Assembly: GCF_964340395.1 (NCBI RefSeq)
Contig: NC_135558.1
Span: 9,654,501-9,718,500 of the forward strand
Length of the DNA: 64,000 nt
DNA from: Glandiceps talaboti
Taxonomy: Eukaryota > Hemichordata > Enteropneusta > Spengelidae
Reading direction: 5' to 3'
Position 1 is the first letter of the stretch. The number at the start of each line of letters is the position of its first letter. Positions 1 through 64,000 of this stretch are shown one piece after another. Position numbers and translations under genes: made by a program. The notes below the pieces were generated by a model. It made no database searches. It was not told where the DNA came from and saw only the letters and a list, made by a program, of their open reading frames with translations.

Positions 1-319
1 AACAGACTATCTTCTTGTAAATGATCAATGAAAGAATATCTGCACATAAATGTCATTTCAACAACATTAATTGATTATTGTGAATTATATTGAAATTAAT
101 CATACTAGATATTTGAATTTGAATTGGTTTTCATTTATTTCACAAATATATAGTATTAGCTTAATAAAAAATACAATGTAGTCTTTTTTTGTAAGTGATA
201 TTGCCTAGGTTTAGCATGTATGTGATACTTATGTTTCAACATCACACAGGTTCTTTCCGTCATGGTAAAAACATGTAATTGTTGAATAAATGACACTACA
301 GGTGTAGGCGAAAATCATG

Positions 320-1290
320 TATTTCGTTTATAGTAATTTCGATGTAGCTTGCAACTACTAGTCTGTCAGACAGACACATTTCATCTAACCCATTATTACT
401 GTGTATATCTTCAAGGCGTAAAAATACAGATCTAGACAGCTGGCATAAGCAACAAACTACTGTTTATAGTAATTTTGGCCTGCAATTATTTGTCTGTGAG
501 ACCAACACATTTCTATATCTTCAAAACATACAAATGCAGACTTTTGGTATTTAACTTAAATCACATGATAATTGCAATTTTGGCCTGCAGTGACTTATTT
601 GGCAGATCAACATTTCTAATTGGAAATTACTAACATTTCACCTAACCCATTAAGTATATGTACATGCCATTATTCAAAACATATGAATACAGCCTGAATA
701 ACTGCTTGCATACATGTACATGTAGGTAAAGAATCCCTGGCACATACACATGAGTTTATAGTAATTTTGTGTGAACTGTAATAACTTGTCTGTCTGTGTT
801 TTCAATTTACAATTACTAGCATTTCATCTATCCCATTAACTACATGTATGTACAGGTACAGCAATATTACACACAAATACAGGCTGCTGGTATAAATAAA
901 GAATCACTAGCATAATGAAACTAAATAGTTTAAGTAATTTAGATATGGCCTACAATTAGACTGACAAGTTTCCAATAGCATATTGCTAACATTTCATCTA
1001 ACCCGTTATACATGTAGAGCTTCAAATGCTATGAATATAGACATTCATATTGAACATAACATCAGACACATAAGTTTCCATTTGAACACTTGTAAGCTAT
1101 ATCTAAATCTTTAACTATAAAGTGCATCTCCACAGCATCTGTAGACTAGACAGACATTTATCCATTTGTTTTGAATGAACATTTCATCTAAACTCTTAAC
1201 TATATTTAATGTAGTTATCCTCAAAGCTGATGCAGACAGACAGTTGTCAATTTGTAACTTAACCAAACATTTCATCGTAAAACGTTAACT
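320..1290. repeat. Degenerate long-period tandem array
   Basis: A phrase like ACATTTCATCTAACCCATTA recurs near 376, 634, 820, 990, 1180 and 1266, with a partial copy near 508. Other phrases such as TTTATAGTAATTTTGGCCTG and TTGTCTGTC.GAC recur between them. Spacing varies from about 90 to 190 bp, so the array is old and much diverged. Confidence 0.7.
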
Positions 1291-4200
1291 ACATAATCTC
1301 AATTTAAGCATTACATGGGCCCTTCGAAATTGTTTGCAATTTTCAGAATCATGTAACTGTTTTTTTCAGCTAAGAAATCACTGTGCTGTTCCCATAGTAA
1401 CCCCAAGACGTGGATGATAACATGATAACGTAAATCCTTGGGAATATTGTATAATTGAATGTCAGACTCATTAGTACAACTCTTTAGTAACTGGCACATA
1501 GGGAATGCCTGTTTGCCATAAGCATTCAATATACCTTTCCTAAAGCAACATTTTATTTTCTAACTCAAGTTGTGTATTATAGTTAAAATTATTTATTTTT
1601 AATGTAGTAGAAATCTAAAAAAAAATTCTGAGCTTTTTTAAAAATAGATTGTCTACATAATTTGTTACCAGTAAATGTTTGTGTTTAAAGATACTGTACA
1701 TTCTTTCTTTCTCAGAGACTTAAGTGTTTGATGTCTAATATTGATTCTAGTCTCATTACTTTTATACAACACACACTATGTTTATATACTTATCGTGATG
1801 TTGACCAATTCTGTGAACACAGTGCATATGCATACAGATGTAAACATGTATATAATAACAGATTATTAGTGCTAAATGCTGCAAAGGCAGAGTATATATG
1901 TACATGTACTGAATCCTAACATAGACTTAAATCTGAATGCATTAATAATATATGATAAGCTAAGATAAGATATACTTTTATTGTCCACCAAACATGCCTT
2001 TGGCACCAAGCAATAAAAGCAACGAAACCACTTACAAAGACAATTGATTAACTAAACAATCAAACAATCTTCTAGAGAACAAGCACACTACAATTGCAAA
2101 CTAGACACATTAACCAACTGTCCCAGTAACTGGCTAATGATTTTGACTGGAAGAGGTGGAAGCCTTGCCCCCCTGTGATGTGAGTGATTTAGACATGTTC
2201 ATGTTTAAAACGACAACAGCCGACGGGATAAATGACTTTTTAAAGGTACTTTTTTGAGTCTAAGGTACATGCAAACAGTAACCTGAAGGCATAGAATATG
2301 ATCATATTCCCACAAATTCGTATTATGCTATCAAAAAATAAAAAATAGAACAGTTCTTTTTCAATCAAAATATTGAAAAAAAACAATATTTCACATTAGT
2401 TAGTGATAATTTTGAAAAGTGTGCATTCTTGTATCTAAGTTTAATAGTGTCACCAGTGATATAATTTTATGACCATTTTATAACTCTATTATCGTAAATT
2501 TAAGATTTGGAATGTGAAATAGTGACCTGAAAAGTATGAACTGCCCTGTAAATGCTAATTTGCGCTAATGCTTTTTTCATCCCCAGGAGAGTTTCTTTCC
2601 TAAAGCCTATTATGTAGTTAGAGATTTCTTTTTGTGGATGCAATCTTCACAAAGTTTAATACATGTCGCTGAGTATACAAAATGTATTCATCCAAATCAA
2701 CCGTATCAGAATTATTTAGTCAGTTGAACATAAGCAGCATGTGGAAATTTCCATTTAATTTGCCATGAGGTTAAGACATACAATTGAAATTTGTCCCATT
2801 GGTATTAAAATTTCAACATGCTTAGGGTTGGTGCATTGAAATTTTAGCATTGTAAAGGATACTTTAATGCTTATCTAAAAGAAAATTAGATTAAGTTTGA
2901 CTAAATCATTAATCATCACTGTAATATCAGAGCCTGTGAATGAAATTTTCCCCAAAATGTAATTTGTTCGAATTTGTCCTTCAGCAGTCCTTGTGAAGTG
3001 AATGACGGTTTATCTGTATCATTTATGCATGGATTGACTCAATTTTGATTCTTCTGTTGTCCAGAGTCCCCCATTTTGCCCCTTCCTTCATTTTATCAGG
3101 TAAACACTCTGTGCTTGAACTGTAGACATTTCAATTAAATATTGAAATGTTCAAGGAAATAGCATTTTCATTGCGTATATTGAAAAGAGAGCTTCTGTAA
3201 TTCAACAACAGCCAACATAAATTTGTAGAGTGTGTTAATACTAAAAAGACAAAATGTTGGCAAGAATGCACATTTGTTGACTGACAATACAATACAATAC
3301 AATACAACACAATTAATTGATTTTATAATGCACAGGTTATAACAAACAAACTTTGAACTGCTTGTGCTTAATAACCTGTGTAAGTCATTTGATCTACCAA
3401 GCTGAGTATTTTTGGTCATATTCAATACATTGTTGAATGGTGTGCAAATGTACAAAGTAGTACATATTTTTGTTTTCAAGCCAAAAAGAAGTTAGGTTTT
3501 GGATTCTGTTAAGGATAGGAATATGAATGGGGTGTACTTGTATCATCTGTAATGAGAAGACAGTTTTCTATATGTACCCCACATTGTGAAAGATAGAATT
3601 GAAAATCATACATAGTGGGTGCTGTAAGAATACTAAATTTGAATTATTTCATATTTAACTATAAAATGGCAAACAGGAATTTCTACCTTTGAATAGAGGT
3701 GATGCTCTTAAAATGACTTTGTATCTGATAAATCATGAAGATTAAAAGGAGTTACTTTCAAAAATAAGGTCACATGGGGTTACTGGCTCCATACATATGC
3801 ATATATTTAATGAAAAGATTGCTGGTAGAAGTTATTTTTACACAGTGATATTTGTTTACAGCATGCACAGGATTACCTTTGGTATGTACCCGGGGCATAT
3901 TTTGTAGACTACATTATTATAATAATTACATGTACATGTACCTCTATACTCTTCTCACTCCTTGCCATTCAAACTTAAAGATAAACAATATGCGAAACGG
4001 ATTTTAATAATGAATTATACATCCTAATACTATAAAGGATGCGACATCATTTGCATCAATTAAACACCTTAAAGGGATTCAGTCCCTAGCTGCTCACAGT
4101 AGTGTTATCTTATCAATGGAGAGACATTTTCACACCTACATATTAATCCTATATAGCACCTACAAGTCTCATTTACGGAAAGTGATTTTCTGTGAAAGTG

Positions 4201-4489
4201 CACTCTGAAACTATATTATTATGATATAACTTTTAAATTAGTAATTCTTTGCTTAATAGTAAAAATGTCTATGACTTGCATCTGGTTTAGATTTTCTCCC
4301 AGTGTAAATTTGATCCAGTAAGTGGACACAAATTTAGATAGATAGCATTCATCGGTAGCACCATCTTTTGAAGTCATCTTTGTGAACATTTACATACACT
4401 TGTAGGTGCATACATACCGGTAGTTAGTAAATGTCAGGGAAGCATCAAGGCAGGTTTTTAACTAAATTGTGTCGATTATTTCCAATACA

Positions 4490-5110
4490 AAAGAACACAC
4501 TAGTGTGCTCCAGATGGATACCTTCTAGACAGGATATTTACAAGAATCCAGTCAGAGACTCTTCCTTACACTGGAAAGGCACCTCATAGACACCTTTTGG
4601 ACAGGATCTGTATTAATGTACTCCACCTGGTGTTAATAGTTTCCTAATTGATTGATTGTGCACTGACTTAATAAATATGTGATGGAGACTGAGGCAGGAC
4701 AAATTGATTAATTACATGCACCAAGTAGAGTTTTTTTCTTTGCAACAAGAAATCACACCAAGTGATAGGATGTTCATAAGAAATCCAGTAACTACAGTTC
4801 TGTTAACATAAAAAGGTGTACATGTAGACTGGAAATGCACCTTATAGACACCTTTTAGGCAGGAACTTCATTAATGTCTTCCATGTGGTATTATTTCCAA
4901 TTAAATACACTGTTCAGGCATATACAGTTACGTATGGTGCTGCACCAGTGTAAAGTTACAACTGACTTCTTGCAAGCTACCAAGTTTGCCTGTCATACGC
5001 TGTACATGTACATAGTATTAGCAAAGAATAAGACAAGAAAACTTGGCAGGTTACACCAGTGCAGCATCAACGTAAACTGTGTGTGTCAAGATCTGAACAG
5101 GGTATGAATG
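4490..5110. repeat. Diverged direct repeat, period about 259 bp
   Basis: The blocks beginning at 4569 and 4828 share ACTGGAAA.GCACCT.ATAG and the following ACACCTTTTGG-like, ATTAATGT and TTTCC words. A third, weaker copy lies at about 5291-5365. Confidence 0.65.
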
Positions 5111-5567
5111 ACTTGATAACAGAAGACACAAAGGCATGACAATTATAATAACATGCATCTTGTGTACATGTGTAGTCCTGCAAATTGACCAGAAACATGT
5201 GAGATGTATACTCAGCTACGAGAAGTTTGAAATCCAGTCATTAACGTGTTTCTTTTTGTACTAAAAAGAACATTGATGGGAACACACCATTGACACCTAC
5301 TTTGGACATGAGCTTTATACATGTATATTAAGTCCATCTGGTGTACAAAATGTAGTTTCCTCTTTGCCTTAAAACTGACCAAATGAACAGCCAAGTTTGA
5401 AACTATTGGGTTTTGATTAGTGAGCTTAACTGTCAAACTTGGCACTAATATGGCAGGACAGTTTTTGAATATATTATCTTATTATATATTATGCATTATT
5501 TTGATTTTTGTTTGATGTGCCTGTGATTGTGTGAATTTACCATGATGTTTAATTTTGTCTTTTGCAG

Positions 5568-59510
<53,943 letters not shown>

Positions 59511-60300
59511 AGAGGAAAGACAAAGAGATTCCTAATAACCAGAAAGAGGCTGACAAACCATTAAAGGTCAAAGGTCAACCTTTGGACATGTCAAACAAAG
59601 TACAAAATATATTGCAACAAATGGTCCTGATACATGTCAGAATGATCAAAGTTGAAACATTGACGCAAAGTGTATAGCCTTTATTCTGAAATTAACACAG
59701 AGTGTCTTTGCACAGAAGTAAAACTGTTGATGTCTATTGTGGCCCGACATGCGCCAACTCAGTGACAGTCATGTGACAGTCAGGTGACAGTCAGGTGCAC
59801 ATTAACTCAACCCAGATGTGGGTTTGTGTAATTTACAGCATGTTGGTTCAACCTTCACAAAATAATTGACAATATTAATTTCAAATGTTATCCTCAACAT
59901 CTCTCCCAGAGAGAAATTACAGACTCGAGGAAAAATTGGTAAAATCCTGTTTTGTAGAAGTGACAAATGTCTTCTCAGTTTTCAGTCAAACAACAAAATA
60001 TGTCATGAAATGTTCACTGCGAAATATTACAAGTCAAACGAAAGTCTACTTTCTGCTCCATGAGAAGGAAGCTTGTTAAAAAGTAAATTCAAATTCTTCA
60101 TTTGAGAGAAAAATCTGACGGAACCCAAGGCTATCCTGATGTATATGGATGGAGATCGATGTACTCCGGGGGAATAGAGAGATTAAAATGAAACAAACGT
60201 CATTTTATTTGTGGCAGATCAAACAGATCCCTACCATAAACTCAGACTGCTGTATACATTGTACAAAATTGTAATAAAGGCATGAAATACAGTCAAGAAA
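59511..60300 (+). other. Probable KCNT 3' UTR with poly(A) signal
   Basis: Non-coding sequence after the stop. An AATAAA hexamer at 60273-60278 is the first good polyadenylation signal, predicting cleavage near 60290-60300. Further hexamers downstream could give longer UTRs. Confidence 0.6.
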
Positions 60301-60363
60301 TTTTAGTTTTGGAAAAAGTCCTAGAATGTTAAGTGACTAAGTGTTGACAAGGGAAGATATTAC

Positions 60364-60508
60364 CAAGTGGTCAGTGTTGCCATGGTGAGATGCCACGGTA
60401 ACATACACCAAGTGGTCAATATTTCCACAGTGATAAATATGTTCAAGTGATCAATATTACTGTGGTAACATAAACAAGATGATCAATATTGCCATGGTAA
60501 CATACACA
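60364..60508. repeat. Degenerate ~36-bp tandem repeat, four copies
   Basis: CAAG.GGTCAATATTGCCATGG and GTAACATACAC recur with variation from 60364, 60407, 60443 and 60476. It lies downstream of the predicted KCNT poly(A) site. Confidence 0.85.
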
Positions 60509-61350
60509 ATCTCTGATTCACGATTCTAATATTTGATGTCAGCTAAGTTAACATTAATCAAAATAGGTCTGTTCAATGAAGTCTGTGTGTATATATTTTG
60601 CCAAAATATGATGTATTCATGCACAATTCCGATGATTTTCGAGACCAAAATGAGATATTTTGTAATATAATAATGATATATTGTGCACAACATATCACAA
60701 CTCAGAATTGTCAATTGTTAAGTACTTCCTCTCAAAAAAACCTGTCAAAATGTGTCAAAATTTCTTATACCATTGAGAGTTTATTATACACTGATAGAGA
60801 AGTAATGTTTTATGTGTTTTTTACTATTGTGAAAAATGATACACACATATATGTGTCTAAAGGTAGTAGTAGGATGATTGTGATTGGCTTATTTGAAATA
60901 TATTAATGGCCTTTTAACCAATCAGGAATGTCCTCATTTAACTAACAAACTTTGGTTCAGTCTTGTTATGAAAATAGTGTCCACATTTTTTAGAAGGATC
61001 ATTGTGATTGTCATTTTGGATATTAACACTAAATGATCACCAACCAATAAGCTGTGGCTTTAGTTAGAATAGCCAATTTTTTATCCAATCAAAAGCTGTG
61101 TTATAAAGATATTTCAGGGTAGGCTGTCAGGCACCCTAAGTCCTGCATTATTTTGCAGATGCCAAAATCTTGATAAGTGCTAAACTGATGTTGTGGTATC
61201 AATTTATCAATTTATGGAAACTTTTGTCTTTCAGAATGTTTGTAAAGTAATTTTAAAAGCCCTCTGCCATGGTCAAAGATGTGATATTTGTACCGTCAGA
61301 ACTTGGGTTTGATATCAAGTAAACAGTTTCATGGAGCCTGTTTTCTGCAA

Positions 61351-61990
61351 GGAACACCTGTTACAAATTTGAATTTTATTTCCTTAATTTACATATTAAT
61401 CCAGTAGTAATCGGTATGACACCTGGTTTTGTATATTGATATTCTTAAAATGGAAAATGACCTTGATAAAAACGAACTAGATTTCTGGCTAATATTTTTG
61501 TTATTAATTATGATGTCATTAATTTAGTACATACATTTCATGAGTTATCTAAAATTGGATATTGTCTATAGTCTTCTGTTCTACGATTGTCTCAACCTAA
61601 ATTCATGAAGACAAGTTAGTACAAGATTAAAAAGCCACTAATCTAAAACTTACATCTTTATGTCAATTTTGAAAAACACCTGTTGAAAATTTAAATATTA
61701 TTTGAATGATTTCCATATTAATAAAGCTGTAATTCATATAACACCTGGTCATGAAATGTTGGTCTTGGAAAAGGACCTTAATGACAACGAGGTTTTGTTG
61801 TTAATATTTTGAGATATATATTTTATTTATTACTTATGATGTCATTATTTTGGTAAACACATTTCACGAGTTATCCAAGAAAGGATTATTGTATACTGCC
61901 TAGTGTTCAAATATTCTTTCAACCTATTTTTCATAAAGACAAGTTTGTTTGTTTGTTCAAGATCAAATACCCACTCACCTAACATAACAC
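61351..61990. repeat. Diverged ~320-bp tandem duplication in the 3' flank
   Basis: Copy 1 (about 61353-61665) and copy 2 (about 61675-61990) share, in order, AACACCTGTT, a CATATTAAT word, ACACCTGGT, TATGATGTCATTA, ACATTTCA.GAGTTATC and AAGACAAGTT.GT. Offset about 322 bp. Confidence 0.92.
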
Positions 61991-62170
61991 TGTAGATCTT
62001 TTGTACACATAATGTTTAGGTTAATAATAACATTGTAATTTTCATACAAGGACAGAATTATGATAATTTTACAGTTCATTAATGACTCAAGTTGGGATAG
62101 TGATCTCTTCAACACAATATGAATCATGGATATGAATTGTTTAAAGGTGGTATCATCACCATGGAGTCAT

Positions 62171-62480
62171 GATGGGTGATTAATGGTTAGAGTGGCTGAC
62201 TTGGAATCTGCAGGTTGCAGATTCGAGCCCCATCACTACCGTTTGTTTCTGAATGGCTAAAGTCAAAATTTGAACCACGTTTGTACCTCCGCCAACCCAG
62301 CTGTATAATTGGGGACCTGGTAGGATAGAGGTTGCAATGTGAATGCTTTAGTCCGATGCACTTATAAAGGCTGCAATGGATTGTATGCTCCCCAGGGAGT
62401 TGAAGAAGTAAAGGGCTGTAGCTCCATGCCAGTGGTAATAATTTGAAAAGTAGGAAAGCACTATATAAAAACCAACATTA
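62171..62480 (+). mobile_element. tRNA-derived SINE
   Basis: The head (62173-62240) is tRNA-like: an A-box-like TGGTTAGAGTGG and a B-box-like GATTCGAGCC at the expected spacing. The body has GGGGACCTGGTAGGATAGAG and TAAAGGCTGCAATGG, and the tail has AAAGCACTATATAAAAACC, close to the ends of many invertebrate SINEs. A genuine tRNA gene is excluded by weak acceptor pairing. Confidence 0.85.
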
Positions 62481-62699
62481 TTAGTATTATCAATTATGAA
62501 ACTCTGAATTGTTAGAAATAAAAATTAAATTTAGGCAGATATACATGAAAAAAAAAAAATAGGAATTGATGATGATTTGTAATCCATATTTGTCAAGTTT
62601 TTACGTTTGAAATATCTCACATATGATGCAAGTTTGTCAAAGAAAGATCATTCAACTATACTGACATTATCGTGTAAAAGCTAAACTGCATGTAGTATG

Positions 62700-63020
62700 T
62701 ATTTGAACAAAATGATAAAAATGTCTACCTTAGCAGGCAGGTGTCAATGCAGTGTCAACATTGTATACAAAATGTCAATAGTGTCAAAATTCTGTACAAA
62801 AAGTCCACAGCAAATGTCAAAATTTTGGCAAAAAATTTCACTCCACAAATGTCGAAGTTATGTACAAAAATTTCATGTAAATCTGATCATTTATACAAAA
62901 CTTTTATTACCTATTAACTTTGACATTGTCCCCCAAAAATTTCACTGCAAATATGGAAATTATGTATTTTGCACGAGAATTTCATTGAAATGACAAAAAA
63001 TTCACTGAAATTTTCACTGC
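62700..63020. repeat. Degenerate short tandem repeat
   Basis: Words like AAATGTCAAAATT, TGTACAAAAA and AAATTTCACT recur every 40-60 bp. The 98-codon frame here is a product of the repeat. Confidence 0.6.
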
Positions 63021-64000
63021 TAAAGTAAATTTTTGGCAAGTGGTATTTATCCCTTTGTTGACCCCAACCTGTTATTATGACATGATGAATGACTTCACTT
63101 CATTCAATTTTTAACACCTGAAAGATAGTTTACATTGAATAAATTTTGCCAGAAAATAACTTTTAAGAAAATATCTTCACTTCTTTAGATATGCTTGAAC
63201 CAGAAAAAAAAACTAATTTACACAACCTCATAAACTCTTACCGATATATAAATTCATGTCAACTATATTTCAATATTTATTATTCAAGTTTGTAAAATTG
63301 GAATCTTAATTTATCTGAACTCAATGTATAATCTTATCTTATAATATCATAATTTATTACCATAATAAATTTTTATAAATATCTCTGTGTATTTTATTTC
63401 ATATTATCCTTAGCAATAATGTCTTTCATTTCAAGTGCAAATAATGTCGGTTTTTGTAAAACCTTATTTGTCTCACTTTTTTGTAAAAGATTTGAATGTA
63501 GCCATAGAGTTTATGGTCATTTTGTTATGTACATTATTTATGCATTTTTGTATTCTTGTATTTTCCTGTATAACGGGTCTATGTATATGTGACTAAATAT
63601 TCACACTGGTTTCAGATTTTGACTATCGCAGTCTATTTTTTGGGCTGGACCCATAATTATTCAGAAATCTGTGACCACTTTGTCCAGTTATTTATTCTAA
63701 CAAGCACATAGTTATTAATTTATTATAATTTTATTGTTGGAAAATTGTCTCGGTATTCCAGTGGGTGTGGTTTTTGTTAGAAATATTTTGTAACTAGAAG
63801 TCATGCTGTAGTTAATTTTTACCAAGTATATATACCAGATGAGTCCAGTTTGAATAGCATATTTCTGCAAAGTTAAGGATACTTTATTAAGAGCCTCTTA
63901 GTTTATATTTTTTAGCATTGTGACACTGCCAATCATAATGAGTCAAATTTATGATCCGATTTCCTCCCGATTTCTTAAGACAAAATGGAGAACTAGCTCT
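63021..64000. other. 3' flank, nothing recognised
   Basis: AT-rich sequence without coding, RNA or clear repeat features. Confidence 0.5.

Larger units (their letters stand above)
1..5567 (+). other. Non-coding upstream region or 5' intron of KCNT
   Basis: No coding exon recognised. It contains the degenerate tandem array at 320-1290, a five-base ATACA microsatellite at about 3285-3306, and old direct repeats at 4490-5110. The open frames here are short and unrelated to known families. The missing N-terminal KCNT exon or exons could lie here unseen, or upstream of the window. Confidence 0.5.

Noticed and set aside
62173-62240. tRNA gene
   Set aside because: A and B boxes are present, but the acceptor stem does not pair and the sequence continues into a SINE body and tail.

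Overview
This is AT-rich, intron-dense animal nuclear DNA. One gene occupies most of the window: a + strand, many-exon gene for a Slo2-family (KCNT; Slack/Slick-like) large-conductance potassium channel. I rebuilt 26 coding exons (5568-59510) by matching splice sites, reading phase and my memory of the vertebrate KCNT proteins. Every junction keeps frame, and the joined exons encode about 1,104 residues ending in a stop. The extreme N-terminus and promoter are not identified and probably lie upstream. AT-richness, the single Slo2-type gene, an intronless TRIM-NHL gene, many short inverted-repeat elements, a tRNA-derived SINE and frequent ACATGTACATGTA-like words suggest a non-vertebrate, probably marine, bilaterian such as a lophotrochozoan. 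I cannot fix the phylum from sequence alone.

Layout: 1-5567 is non-coding upstream or 5' intron with old tandem repeats. 5568-15236 holds the N-terminal cytoplasmic end and S1-S4. 19198-20250 holds two alternative versions of the S5 exon. 24056-24239 holds the pore loop (TVGYGD) and S6. 25408-37157 holds RCK1. 41981-42601 holds the inter-RCK linker, including a candidate cassette exon. 43208-59510 holds RCK2 and the C-terminus. 59511 to about 60300 is the 3' UTR with an AATAAA signal. The rest is 3' flank with a tandem duplication and a SINE.

A second, complete gene sits inside the 7.9-kb intron 49230-57194 on the same strand: a single-exon 760-residue RING/B-box/coiled-coil/filamin/NHL (TRIM-NHL) protein at 50961-53243. 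Degenerate tandem copies of its 3' end follow it.

The main discovery candidate is a pair of equal-length (95-nt) tandem exons encoding alternative S5 segments, 22 of 31 residues identical. Neither skipping both nor including both preserves frame, so the pair should be mutually exclusive. The locus also carries two decayed exon duplications (46184-46223 and 56992-57040), a candidate 99- or 141-nt cassette exon in the linker, and a possible 57-nt exon whose acceptor lies at the edge of an inverted-repeat element. The introns hold at least ten probable non-autonomous terminal-inverted-repeat elements, a fragment of a non-LTR retrotransposon and several minisatellites. No database search was possible; family names rest on recognised motifs.
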